Shown: positions 46,307-55,452, numbered from the stretch's first letter. The stretch: DNA of 64,000 nucleotides from Streptomyces sp. AA1529 (GCF_000280905.1 NZ_ALAP01000018.1:1-64000); one strand, 5' to 3'. Translations and numbers: made by a program. Notes: generated by a model not told the origin, from the sequence alone.

Positions 46307-47512
46307 CTATTCCGGCACGGGCAGCGGACGCTTCTCGATCGCCGCCGCCATCACCTCCGGGAAGTGGTCGGGCGTACAGGCGAAGGCGGGCGCGCCCAGC
46401 GCGGCGAGCGCGGCCGCGTGGTCCCGGTCGTAGGAGGGTGCGCCCTCGTCGGAGAGGGCGAGGAGGGTGACGAAGCGAACACCGGACGCCTGCATCGCGG
46501 CGACCCGTTTCAGCATCTCCTGCCGTATCCCTCCCTCGTACAGGTCACTGATCAGTACGACGACCGTCTCCGCCGGGCGGCTGATCCGGGACTGGCAGTA
46601 GGCCAGCGCCCGGTTGATGTCCGTGCCCCCGCCCAACTGGGTGCCGAAGAGCACGTCGACGGGATCGTCGAGGTCTTCGGTCAGATCCACCACGCTGGTG
46701 TCGAAGACCACGAGCCGGGTGTCGAGCGTCCGCATCGACGCCAGCACCGCACCGAACACGGACGCGTAGACGACGGAGGACGCCATCGACCCGGACTGGT
46801 CGATGCAGAGGATGACCTCCTTCTTGACGGACTGCGCCGCCCGCCCGTACCCGATCAGCCGCTCGGGGACGACCGTCCCGTACTCGGGCAGGTAGTTCTT
46901 GAGGTTGGCGCGGATGGTGCGGTTCCAGTCGATGTCCCGGTGCCGGGGGCGGTTGATCTTCGCGGAGCGGTCGAGCGCGCCGGTGAGAGTCGAGCGGGTG
47001 CGGGCGGCGAGCCGCTTCTCCAACTCGGCGACCACCTTGCGGACCACGGCGCGCGCGGTCTCCCGGCTGGTCTCCGGCATCGCCTTGTTCAGCGACAGCA
47101 GGGTGCCCACCAGGTGCACGTCCGGTTCGATCGCCTCCAGCATCTCCGGCTCCAGCAGCAGCGCGGAGAGTCCCAGCCGGTCGATCGCGTCGCGCTGCAT
47201 CACCTGGACGACGGAGCTGGGGAAGTAGGTGCGGATGTCGCCCAGCCAGCGCGAGATCCGCGGCGCCGAGGCGCCGAGCCCGCCCGCGGTCCCGGCACCG
47301 CTGCCGCCGCCGGCCGGGCCGCTGCCGCCGGCCCCGCCGTAGACCGCCTCCAGGGCCCCGTCCATCCCGCTGTCGGCGGCGCCCAGCGCACAGCCGGTGC
47401 CGTCCGCCGCGCCGCCGCCCAGCACCAGCCGCCAGCGCCGCAGCCGCTCGTCCGCCTCGACTCCGGTGAGCTGCACCCCGCCGGACTCCGCCGGCTCTTC
47501 GCGGACCGTCAT
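46307..47512 (-). CDS. von Willebrand factor A domain protein of a MoxR-linked cluster
   Basis: The 401-residue cytoplasmic protein has an alpha-helical first half (ISRWLGDIRTYFPSSVVQVMQ, ALLLEPEMLEAIEPDVHLVGTLL) and a C-terminal vWA domain. The MIDAS metal site is DQSGSM near residue 238, with the later threonine in LGGGTDINRA and the aspartate in LISDLYEGG. It resembles YehP of E. coli. Its ATG overlaps the DUF5682 stop as ATGA (47509-47512), so it is coupled. In MoxR-vWA pairs the ATPase remodels or loads clients together with the vWA partner; the client here is unknown. Confidence 0.86.
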   Translation of the reverse strand: MTVREEPAESGGVQLTGVEADERLRRWRLVLGGGAADGTGCALGAADSGMDGALEAVYGGAGGSGPAGGGSGAGTAGGLGASAPRISRWLGDIRTYFPSSVVQVMQRDAIDRLGLSALLLEPEMLEAIEPDVHLVGTLLSLNKAMPETSRETARAVVRKVVAELEKRLAARTRSTLTGALDRSAKINRPRHRDIDWNRTIRANLKNYLPEYGTVVPERLIGYGRAAQSVKKEVILCIDQSGSMASSVVYASVFGAVLASMRTLDTRLVVFDTSVVDLTEDLDDPVDVLFGTQLGGGTDINRALAYCQSRISRPAETVVVLISDLYEGGIRQEMLKRVAAMQASGVRFVTLLALSDEGAPSYDRDHAAALAALGAPAFACTPDHFPEVMAAAIEKRPLPVPE

Positions 47513-49974
47513 ACCCGCGCCCCCTCCCGTTCGTGACTCCCGTCCGCCGTACCTGAGCCGTCCCCGGCGGACGCCGTGCCGAGCAGCAGCCGCACCGTCT
47601 CCAGCACGGCGTCGGCCCGCCGCGCCTCCAGCCCGGCACCGAACCCGGGCAGTCCCGTGTGCTCGCCGCTCCCCCGGCGGCCGCCCTCCCCCGCGGGACC
47701 GCGGCGCACCAGTTCGCCGAGCGTGCGCCGCACCCCCGCCTCGTACTCGGCGAACGTCCGCCGCAGCAGCGGCAGCACATCCGTGAACGCGTCCGCCGGC
47801 ACGCCCGTCAGCCAGCGGTCCACGAGGGCCAGCAGCCGCTCGTCGTGGACCAGCAGCATCCCGCCGCCCGCGAGGAACCCCTCGATCCACACCGCGGCCT
47901 CCGCCGGAGGCGTTCCCGGCGACAGCGCCAGGCTCACCAGCCGTTCCGCCTCGGTGTCCGCCAACTGGCCGTCGTCCAGCAGCAGCCGCGCACAGCGGCC
48001 GCGCAGCAGGCCGGGTACCCGGTCCCGGCCCGCGAGGGTGCGCAGTACGGTCCGCCACCGGTCCAGCAGATCTCCGGCCGCCCCGCCCTCGGTGTCCGGC
48101 GGCGCCGCACCGTCCGCTGCCGGCCGGTCGCGGGCGAGCAGGTTCACCGCCTGATGTGCGGCGTCGAGATGGCCGCGCATCTCGCGGGCGCCTTCGCTGT
48201 CCAGCCCCGCGCAGGCGGGCGGCAGACCGACCCGGACGCGCTCGGCCATCCCGCCGGCGACCTCCGCCAGCGCTCCGGCGTCGGTGCCCCGCACATCGCC
48301 GTAGCGCAGCGTGCGCACCAGCGCCGGGAGGGCCCGCGCCAGGTGGCCGACGTCGGACTCCAGCGCGGCCCGGTCGGCCAGCACCCGCATCACCACCGGA
48401 AGCGCGTCCGGCAGCCGCGCCAGCAGGCACAGTTCGGCGAGCGCGGTGACGTCGGCCAGCGCAGTGCCGGGTTCGACGGCCCCGGACCGCGCCTTGGCGG
48501 TGGCCGCCTCGCGCACGGTCGTGCCCCAGATCCCCGCCTCGGCCACCCGCACGGACAGCTCCGGCTCCCAGCGCAGCCGCCAGCTCTCCCGGAAGGTGCC
48601 GGTGCTGCCGCTCCGGGAGCGGACGGGCTCGCCCCAGTCGATGCCGAGCAGCCGGAGCCGGTGCAGCAGCCGGCTGCGTGCCGCGTCGTTCTCCTTGCGC
48701 AGATCCAGGTCGAGCTCGCGTTCGGCGGCGGACGGCTTGAGCCGCACGGCGCGCTGACAGCGTGCGAGGTCGCGCTGGAGAGGGACGGCCGGACCCCCCT
48801 CGGGCACCTCTCCCAGTACGTCACCCACCACGAGCCGGTCCCGGATCAGCTCCAGCGGCACGTCGGAGCCCTCGCACAGCACGGACCGCACCGCGTCCGT
48901 CGTCTCCGTCAGCCCGGCCAGCGGGCGGCCGCGCAGCGTGGCCAGCGTCCCGGCGAGCCGGACGGCCTCGATGAGGTGCGCGGAGGAGACCTGGTGGTCC
49001 TGCTCCCGCAGCAGCCCGGCCACCTGGGTCATCCAGCGCTCCACCGGCCGGTCCGGGGCGGTGAAGAGGTGGTGGTACCACCCGGGCGAGGCGATGCCCG
49101 CGCCGTATCCGGACCGGCGTGCCAGCCGCCGGTGCGTCCAGGGCACCCAGGTGACCTCGGCCTTCACCTTGGGGAGTCCCTTGAGGGCACGCCGGTCCGC
49201 GGTGACCGTGACGGCCTCGGTGAGCGCCGGTACATGCCAGGCCCCGCAGATCACGGCGGTGGCGGCGTCCCCGAACTCCTTGCGGGCCTCGCGCAGGCGC
49301 AGCCGCATGTGCGCCTCCCGGACGAGGTCCCGCTGGTGGCCGCCCGCGCCGTGCACCGCGCGCAGTTCGGCCATCGCCTCGCCGAGCGCCGCGAACGGCT
49401 CGTAGGGGTCGGCGCCGGGGGCCGCGCCGCGCCGGTGCTCGACGGCGTCCTCCCACCAGCGCTCCGGGTCGTCGTACCCGGCCGCCTCGGCGAGCGCCGC
49501 CAGCGGGTCGAGCCGGACGCCGCTGCCGTCCTCGGGTGCGGCGTCCGGGCCGGCACCGGGATCGGGTTCGGCGTCCCCGGCGGCACCACCCCCGTCGGTG
49601 CCGCCGGGGACCGTCTCCTGCTCGCCCTCGCTCATGGCGAGCGTGTGGGCGGCGGGCAGGTCGATGAAGCGGACCGGGACCCCGCGCCGCACGGCCCAGC
49701 GGATCGCCACCCATTCCGGTGAGAACTCCGCCAGCGGCCAGAAGGCGGCCCGGCCCGGCTCGTCGACGGCGTGGGCCAGCAGCGCCACCGGCGGGACCAT
49801 GCCGTCGTCCCCCGCCGCGGCGGCCACCGCGTCGGCCTCGGGAGGGCCTTCGATCAGCACGACACCCGGCTCGTACGCCTCCAGCACGGCACCGACCGCC
49901 CGGGCCGAACCGGGGCCGTGGTGCCGGACCCCCAGCAGCAGCGGACCTGCCGCGCCCCCTGCGCCGACCGTCAT
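47509..49974 (-). CDS. DUF5682 protein with TraB/EreA/ChaN-like motifs
   Basis: The 821-residue protein opens with LLLGVRHHGPGSARAV (residues 12-27) and VVLIEGPPEAD (residues 38-48), later FIDLPAAH and, near residue 245, ICGAWHVPALTEAV. A leading G-x-x-H, a glutamate after a predicted strand and a late GA-x-H-V-P are the motif pattern of the TraB/EreA/ChaN/TIKI superfamily, several of which are metal-dependent hydrolases. The remaining ~570 residues are mostly helical with no motif I recognise. It is ATGA-coupled both to the ATPase gene upstream and to the vWA gene downstream. It is probably cytoplasmic and corresponds in position to E. coli YehM. Confidence 0.75.
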   Translation of the reverse strand: MTVGAGGAAGPLLLGVRHHGPGSARAVGAVLEAYEPGVVLIEGPPEADAVAAAAGDDGMVPPVALLAHAVDEPGRAAFWPLAEFSPEWVAIRWAVRRGVPVRFIDLPAAHTLAMSEGEQETVPGGTDGGGAAGDAEPDPGAGPDAAPEDGSGVRLDPLAALAEAAGYDDPERWWEDAVEHRRGAAPGADPYEPFAALGEAMAELRAVHGAGGHQRDLVREAHMRLRLREARKEFGDAATAVICGAWHVPALTEAVTVTADRRALKGLPKVKAEVTWVPWTHRRLARRSGYGAGIASPGWYHHLFTAPDRPVERWMTQVAGLLREQDHQVSSAHLIEAVRLAGTLATLRGRPLAGLTETTDAVRSVLCEGSDVPLELIRDRLVVGDVLGEVPEGGPAVPLQRDLARCQRAVRLKPSAAERELDLDLRKENDAARSRLLHRLRLLGIDWGEPVRSRSGSTGTFRESWRLRWEPELSVRVAEAGIWGTTVREAATAKARSGAVEPGTALADVTALAELCLLARLPDALPVVMRVLADRAALESDVGHLARALPALVRTLRYGDVRGTDAGALAEVAGGMAERVRVGLPPACAGLDSEGAREMRGHLDAAHQAVNLLARDRPAADGAAPPDTEGGAAGDLLDRWRTVLRTLAGRDRVPGLLRGRCARLLLDDGQLADTEAERLVSLALSPGTPPAEAAVWIEGFLAGGGMLLVHDERLLALVDRWLTGVPADAFTDVLPLLRRTFAEYEAGVRRTLGELVRRGPAGEGGRRGSGEHTGLPGFGAGLEARRADAVLETVRLLLGTASAGDGSGTADGSHEREGARV

Positions 49975-51122
49975 GCGGACACCTCTCGGCAGGCCCGGTA
50001 GAAGTCCTTCCAGCCGTCCCGCTCTCGGACGACGGCCTCGAGGTACTCCTGCCACACCACCTGGTCGGCGGACGGGTCGCGGACGACGGCGCCGAGGATG
50101 CCGGCGGCCACGTCCCCCGCGCGCAGCACTCCGTCCCCGAAGTGCGCGGCCAGCGCGAGCCCGCCGGTCACGACCGAGATGGCCTCGGCCGTGGAGAGCG
50201 TCCCGGAGGGGGACTTGAGCTTCGTACGGCCGTCGCCGGTGACTCCGTCGCGCAGCTCGCGGAAGACGGTGACCACCCGGCGGATCTCGTCGAACCCCTC
50301 GGGCGCGGGCGGCAGGTCGAGGGAGCGGCCGAGCTGGCCGACCCGGCGCGCCACGATGTCCACCTCCGCCTCGGCGGTCTCCGGCAGCGGCAGGACCACC
50401 GTGTTGAAGCGGCGGCGCAGCGCGCTGGACAGCTCGTTGACCCCCCGGTCCCGGTCGTTGGCCGTCGCGATCAGATTGAATCCGCCGACCGCCTGCACCT
50501 CTTCGCCCAGTTCGGGGATGGGCAGGGTCTTCTCCGAGAGCACGGTGATCAGCGTGTCCTGCACGTCGGCCGGGATCCGGGTCAGCTCCTCGACCCGCGC
50601 CGTCATGCCCTCGGCCATGGCACGCATCACCGGACTCGGCACCAGAGCCTCCCGGCTGGGGCCCTGGGCGAGCAGCTGCGCGTAGTTCCATCCGTAGCGG
50701 ATCGCCTCCTCGGCGGTGCCCGCCGTGCCCTGGACGAGCAGCGTCGAGTCGCCGCTGACGGCCGCCGCCAGATGCTCGGACACCCACGTCTTGGCGGTGC
50801 CGGGCACGCCCAGCAGGAGCAGCGCGCGGTCCGTGGCCAGGGTGCTGACCGCGACCTCGACGATGCGGCGCGGCCCGATGTACTTGGGGGTGATGACGGT
50901 GCCGCCGGGGAGTTCGCCGCCGAGCAGGTAGGTGGCCACGGCCCACGGGGACAGCCGCCAGCGGGCGGGGCGCGGGCGGTCGTCGGCCGCGGCGAGGGCC
51001 GCCAGCTCCTCGGCGAAGGCTGTCTCGGCGTGCGGCCGCAGCGCGGCAGCGGGAGCGGCCGGGCCGGAGGCCGGCTCTCCCACGGACTCGGCAGCCGGAT
51101 CCGCGACATGGCTCTCGGTCAC
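49971..51122 (-). CDS. MoxR-type AAA+ ATPase
   Basis: The 383-residue protein has a disordered N-terminal ~55 residues and a single AAA+ module. Walker A is LGVPGTAKTW near residue 105. The Walker B position reads VEELTRIPADVQ where MoxR proteins usually have DEINRAPPKVQ, so the first acid is Glu. The sensor region ATANDRDRGVNELSSALRRRF and a C-terminal lid follow. It resembles YehL of E. coli. GTG 51122 has GAGGGGG five bases upstream. It leads the ATPase-DUF5682-vWA operon, with ATGA overlaps at both junctions, and is divergent from the SWIM gene. Confidence 0.88.
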   Translation of the reverse strand: MTESHVADPAAESVGEPASGPAAPAAALRPHAETAFAEELAALAAADDRPRPARWRLSPWAVATYLLGGELPGGTVITPKYIGPRRIVEVAVSTLATDRALLLLGVPGTAKTWVSEHLAAAVSGDSTLLVQGTAGTAEEAIRYGWNYAQLLAQGPSREALVPSPVMRAMAEGMTARVEELTRIPADVQDTLITVLSEKTLPIPELGEEVQAVGGFNLIATANDRDRGVNELSSALRRRFNTVVLPLPETAEAEVDIVARRVGQLGRSLDLPPAPEGFDEIRRVVTVFRELRDGVTGDGRTKLKSPSGTLSTAEAISVVTGGLALAAHFGDGVLRAGDVAAGILGAVVRDPSADQVVWQEYLEAVVRERDGWKDFYRACREVSA

Positions 51123-51232
51123 AATTCCCCCTCGGAGCAGACCGGTTCTGGAAAAAGACAAGGGGATGGCCAAGGAAGGGAACCCCCGCGCCGCAGCGCC
51201 TCGGCCGATCCGTGAACCACTCTGCACCCAGG

Positions 51233-51287
51233 CACTGACAATCGCTCTGACCTGCACTTCCGCCCGGTCGACGGGGTGTTGTCAGTG
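51233..51287. promoter_or_regulatory. Symmetric repeat in the divergent MoxR/SWIM promoter region
   Basis: CACTGACAA (51233-51241) and TTGTCAGTG (51279-51287) are perfect 9-bp inverted copies 37 bases apart in the 186-bp gap between the divergent operons. Each copy includes a TTGTCA hexamer, directed towards the ATPase gene in one and the SWIM gene in the other, so paired -35 elements or a shared operator are both possible. Confidence 0.45.
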
Positions 51288-51308
51288 GCGCCGCCTACCG
51301 TCTTCGGC

Positions 51309-52766
51309 ATGGGTGGACAGGCGGTCCGCTGGACGGCGGAGCAGGTAATGGCGCTGGCGCCTGACGATGCGTCACGTCGCGCGGGGAACAAACTCTCGGC
51401 ACCCGGGCCGTGGTCGGAGGCCGGATGGGCCGACGGCGCGGTCTGGGGGCAGTGCAGGGGCAGCGGAAGCAAGCCGTACCAGACGGTGGTGGATCTCGAC
51501 GGCGGCCAGGGGCCCGGATACCGGTGCTCCTGCCCCAGCAGGAAGTTCCCCTGCAAGCACGCGCTCGGCCTGCTCCTGCTGTGGGCAGGCGGCGAGACGA
51601 CGGTCGTGGAGGGGGGCGTGCCGCCGGAGTGGGCCGACGGCTGGCTCGGCGACCGCAGGCGGCGTGCGGAGCGGAAGGCCGGCCCCGGTCCGGCCGGCGC
51701 ACCGGACGGGCCGGAGGCCGAACAGGCCTCGGCAGACGCCGGGCACGGCACGGACGACGCGGCACGGGCCGAGGCCGCGCAACGCCGTGCGGCGCAGCGC
51801 GCCGAGCGGATCACGGCCGGCACCCAGGAGCTGGAGCAGCGACTGGCGGATCTGCTGCGCGGCGGGCTGGCGGGCGCGGAGCAGCGGGGGTACGCGCCAT
51901 GGGAGGAGATGGCGGCCCGCATGGTCGACGCCCAGGCCCCGGGCCTGGCGGCCCGGATACGCGAGCTGGGTGCGATACCCGGCTCCGGCGAGGGGTGGCC
52001 CGGTCGGCTGCTGGCCGAGTGCGCGCTGCTCCACCTGCTGGTCGGCGGCTGGCGGCGGGCTGCGGAGCTGCCCGCGCCGCTGGCCGACACCGTCCGCACC
52101 CGAGTGGGGCTGACTCTGGAGGCGGCGGACCTGCTGGCGGAGCAGCAGGCGCTGGTCCGGGACGAGTGGCTGGTCCTGGCCCAGCGGGACACCGACGAGG
52201 GGCGCCTGACGGTCCGCCGCGTATGGCTGTACGGCCGGGCGGCGGGACGGCACGCCCTGCTGCTGTCCTACGGCGCGGGCGGTCGCGCTCCGGAGCTGGC
52301 GCTGCCGGTGGGCGCGGCGTTGGACGCGGAGCTGGCCTACTACCCGGGCTCCGGTTCGCTGCGGGCCGCTCTCGGCCGGCGGCATGGCGCACTGCTGCCG
52401 GGCTTCCCACCCTCCGGCGCGGGCGTCCGGGAGGCGCTGGAGGGCTATGCGCGGATGCTCCAGGAGGATCCGTGGGCGGAGAGCCGGCCGTGTGTGCTGG
52501 AGCGTGTGCTGCCCGTACCGCCCTCCGACGCCGACACGGCGGGGGCGGGCCGCGGCGGCCGGGCCGGTCGGGGTGCGGCCGGTTGGCAACTGGCGGCGGC
52601 GGACGAGGAGTCCGCACTGCCGGTGGCGCCGGGCACCGGTGCGGCAGCCCTGTGGAGACTGCTGGCGCTCTCCTCGGAGGGTCCGGTCACCGTCTTCGGT
52701 GAGTGCGGCCACCGCGGCTTCGCCCCGCACACGGCCTGGCACGAGGGCCGGGCCGTCCCGCTGTGA
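51309..52766 (+). CDS. SWIM zinc-finger protein
   Basis: The 485-residue protein has an N-terminal SWIM zinc finger: the CxCx6CxH ligands are Cys73, Cys75, Cys82 and His84 in YRCSCPSRKFPCKHALGLLL, preceded by a conserved PYQTVVDLDGG stretch. SWIM domains bind DNA or proteins. A charged linker (residues ~120-170) leads to a helical C-terminal two-thirds without recognised motifs. The ATG at 51309 begins MGGQAVRWTAEQVMALAPD, which fits this family's start. It resembles YehQ of E. coli and leads a two-gene operon with the DUF5691 gene, divergent from the MoxR ATPase. Confidence 0.86.
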   Translation: MGGQAVRWTAEQVMALAPDDASRRAGNKLSAPGPWSEAGWADGAVWGQCRGSGSKPYQTVVDLDGGQGPGYRCSCPSRKFPCKHALGLLLLWAGGETTVVEGGVPPEWADGWLGDRRRRAERKAGPGPAGAPDGPEAEQASADAGHGTDDAARAEAAQRRAAQRAERITAGTQELEQRLADLLRGGLAGAEQRGYAPWEEMAARMVDAQAPGLAARIRELGAIPGSGEGWPGRLLAECALLHLLVGGWRRAAELPAPLADTVRTRVGLTLEAADLLAEQQALVRDEWLVLAQRDTDEGRLTVRRVWLYGRAAGRHALLLSYGAGGRAPELALPVGAALDAELAYYPGSGSLRAALGRRHGALLPGFPPSGAGVREALEGYARMLQEDPWAESRPCVLERVLPVPPSDADTAGAGRGGRAGRGAAGWQLAAADEESALPVAPGTGAAALWRLLALSSEGPVTVFGECGHRGFAPHTAWHEGRAVPL

Positions 52767-52989
52767 GGGAAGGGGCAGGCATCGGCCGGGACGGCGCCGG
52801 GGGGCCGTGGGCCCGGTCGGGGAGAAGCAGGGCCCGCCCGGTCGGGCGGGGGAACGGGGCACCGGGTGGGAGCGGAGCAGGACGGCGGAGCCGGAGGGGA
52901 GCGGAGGACCCCGACCGGGGTGGGCGGCGAACGGGCAGGCGGACGGGTGGAAGGCGCCGCGAATGGCAGGCGTGACGGGAGGGGCGAAC

Positions 52990-54771
52990 ATGACGGTCGG
53001 CACGGAGACGGGACGGCACCTCGGCGAGGCGCAGCCGTCGAATGACGGCACCGGCGGGAAGCAGGAGGCTCTCGGGCACGGGGAGGACCCGGGGCACGGG
53101 GAGGACCGGGCAGGCCAGGAGGAACGGGGGAACCAGGAGGAATGGGAGGACTGGGGGGAGTTGGTGGCCGCGGCGCTGCTGGGGGCCGAGCGGCGGCGGC
53201 CGCCCGGCGGGAGCGTGACGGCTCTGCTGGACGCCGCGGCCACCGGGACGGTCCGCCGTCGGGCGGGTGTCCGTCCCGCGGTCCCCGGGCAGCGGCCCGC
53301 GCCCGCACCGGCCGACGAGCGGCCGCCGCTGCCCGGCGCGGCCGCGCGGCGGCTGGCGGCGCTGCTCGCGGACCGGGCACCGGGCGGCACGTCGGCGTCC
53401 GGGCGGCGCGGCGCGGGTCCGGATCTGGGCGAGCTGTTGCCGCAGTGGCTGACGGAGGCGAACGCCCATGGCTACCGGGCGCCGACCGCCCTGCTGCCCG
53501 CCCTGTTGGACGCGGCACGAGCCCGTACCGACCTGCGCGCCGAGACGCTGGCGTTCGCCGGCCCGCGGGCGCTGTGGCTGGCCCGGTACAACGCGGACTG
53601 GAAGTTCGCGCTGCGCGACGGCGTCCGCCGCCGGGCGCCGGACGGCGGACCGGACGAGACCGAGAGGGTCTGGCAGGAGGGCCTGTTCGCCGAGCGGGTC
53701 GCGCTGCTCACGACGGTGCGCCGACGCGATCCGGACGCCGCGACGGCACTGCTCGCCTCCACCTGGCAGACCGAGCGCGCCGAGGACCGGCTGATGTTCC
53801 TGGACTCGCTGCGCGAGGGCCTGCACTCCTCCGACGAGCCTTTTCTGGAGCGTGCGCTGGCCGACCGCAGCCGCACCGTGCGGGCGACGGCGGCCGAGCT
53901 GTTGGCGGCACTGCCCGGCTCGGCCCTCGCCGCCCGGATGGCGGACCGTGCCCGCGGCTGCGTGGCCCCGGACCCGACCGGCGGCGACGTCATCGCGGTG
54001 ACGGCACCGAGCACGTGCGATGCGGACATGCAGCGCGACGGGATCGCGCCCAAGCCACCGTCGGGCCGGGGCGAACGGGCCTGGTGGCTGTGCCAGCTGG
54101 TGGAGTCGGCCCCGCTGGAGATGTGGGGCGAGCAGTTGGGCGGGGCGACCCCGGCGGAGATCGTCGCGCTGCCGGTCGCCGACGGGTGGCGGGACGATCT
54201 GCACGCGGCCTGGTGCGGTGCCGCCGTACGGCAGCGGAACGCCCTGTGGGCCCGTGCGCTCATCGGTGAGCCGACCGAGCCGTTCGCCGAAGGGCCCGGC
54301 GACCCGGCCAAGCTGCTGTCGGTGCTGCCCGAGGAGGAGCGAGGTGTGTGGGCCGCGCGGTTCGTGGCGGCGCACGGGCTGTCGGAAGCGTTCCGGGTAC
54401 TGGGGATGTGCGGGGTGCCGTGGCCGCTGCCGCTGGGACGGGCGGTGGTGGACGCGCTGGAGATCGCCCGGGACGCGGGCAGCTATCCGTGGAGCTTCAG
54501 CGGGGTGATGGGGCTGGCCGAGCGCTGTCTGGACCCGTCGGACACCGAGCGACTGGCGCCGCTCGCCGCGGTGCCCGACGAGAAGGAAGGTGAGTCCCCG
54601 GGTGCGGGCGCGTACTGGGCGGAGTCGTTCCAGCGGCTCCTGGCCACCCTGCGGTTGCGCGCCGTGATGCTCGCGGAGCTCCGGAACGAGGTGCCGGACG
54701 TCGAGATGCCGGACAGCGAGCCGAGCGGGGAGCCGTACAGAGAGCCGGAAGCGTCCGGACCGACCGGCTGA
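52990..54771 (+). CDS. DUF5691 helical-repeat protein
   Basis: The 593-residue protein has a Gly/Glu-rich N-terminus of ~50 residues and then a long alpha-helical region typical of HEAT/ARM-like scaffolds, for example RVALLTTVRRRDPDAATALLASTW followed by RLMFLDSLREGLHSSDEPFLERALADRSRTVRATAAELLAALP. I recognise it as DUF5691, usually encoded beside SWIM and MoxR-vWA genes. There is no catalytic motif; a binding platform is the simplest reading. ATG 52990 follows GGGAGGGG by five bases. The 223-bp gap before it holds nothing I can name. Confidence 0.78.
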   Translation: MTVGTETGRHLGEAQPSNDGTGGKQEALGHGEDPGHGEDRAGQEERGNQEEWEDWGELVAAALLGAERRRPPGGSVTALLDAAATGTVRRRAGVRPAVPGQRPAPAPADERPPLPGAAARRLAALLADRAPGGTSASGRRGAGPDLGELLPQWLTEANAHGYRAPTALLPALLDAARARTDLRAETLAFAGPRALWLARYNADWKFALRDGVRRRAPDGGPDETERVWQEGLFAERVALLTTVRRRDPDAATALLASTWQTERAEDRLMFLDSLREGLHSSDEPFLERALADRSRTVRATAAELLAALPGSALAARMADRARGCVAPDPTGGDVIAVTAPSTCDADMQRDGIAPKPPSGRGERAWWLCQLVESAPLEMWGEQLGGATPAEIVALPVADGWRDDLHAAWCGAAVRQRNALWARALIGEPTEPFAEGPGDPAKLLSVLPEEERGVWAARFVAAHGLSEAFRVLGMCGVPWPLPLGRAVVDALEIARDAGSYPWSFSGVMGLAERCLDPSDTERLAPLAAVPDEKEGESPGAGAYWAESFQRLLATLRLRAVMLAELRNEVPDVEMPDSEPSGEPYREPEASGPTG

Positions 54772-54816
54772 CGGACGGCGCGCGGCGGTCCGCCGGGCCG
54801 CGGGATCCCCGACCGC

Positions 54817-54837
54817 GGCTCCCGGCTCCCGGCTCCC
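54817..54837 (+). repeat. Three 7-bp tandem copies
   Basis: GGCTCCC is repeated three times head to tail in the 270-bp gap between the convergent DUF5691 gene and the icmB-like gene. That gap holds no supported gene. Confidence 0.6.
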
Positions 54838-55041
54838 GGCGGTCCCAGGACCGGACGGTCCGGGGGACCCTGCGGTCCAGCGGCGGGCGGCTTCGGGCGC
54901 GGCACGGAGAGGTGCCGAAGAAGGCGCTGTGCCGAGGAGGGCGCGGAGAAGCGCCGAAGGGTCGGCCGCCGGGCCGCGGGCGGGCCGTCCCTCGGGGCGG
55001 CTGGGTGAACGGAGACCGGAGGCCGGAGACCGACCGTGGTC

Positions 55042-55452
55042 TCAGGCCGCGACCGGGCCCACGTGGGTGCGGATCCAGTCGACGACCTCGGTGGTGGTGG
55101 CGCCCGGGGTGAAGATCTCGGCGACGCCCTGCTCCTTGAGCAGCGGGATGTCGTCCTCGGGGATGATGCCGCCGCCGAACACCTTGATGTCGGTGGCGTC
55201 CCGCTCGCGCAGCAGCTCCAGTACGCGGGCGAAGAGCGTGTTGTGCGCGCCGGAGAGGATGGAGAGGCCGATGGCGTTCGCGTCCTCCTGGATGGCGGTG
55301 TCCACGACCTGCTCCGGTGTCTGGTGCAGTCCGGTGTAGATGACCTCCATACCGGCGTCGCGCAGGGCCCGTGCGATGACCTTGGCACCGCGGTCATGGC
55401 CGTCGAGCCCCGGCTTGGCGACCACCACGCGGATCGGACCCGTCACATCCAT
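55042..55452 (-). CDS. icmB: Isobutyryl-CoA mutase small subunit-like cobalamin-binding protein
   Basis: The 136-residue protein is a stand-alone B12-binding domain. The DxHxxG motif that supplies the lower-ligand histidine is in [13 protein letters not shown], followed by the SxL region [11 protein letters not shown] and the GG region [11 protein letters not shown]. Length and sequence fit IcmB (136 residues in S. cinnamonensis), which pairs with IcmA to interconvert isobutyryl-CoA and n-butyryl-CoA. No large subunit is encoded in this window, as I recall for other Streptomyces, so the partner must lie elsewhere. Another mutase small subunit (MeaA/HcmB type) is possible. Confidence 0.85.
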   Translation of the reverse strand: MDVTGPIRVVVAKPGLDGHDRGAKVIARALRDAGMEVIYTGLHQTPEQVVDTAIQEDANAIGLSILSGAHNTLFARVLELLRERDATDIKVFGGGIIPEDDIPLLKEQGVAEIFTPGATTTEVVDWIRTHVGPVAA

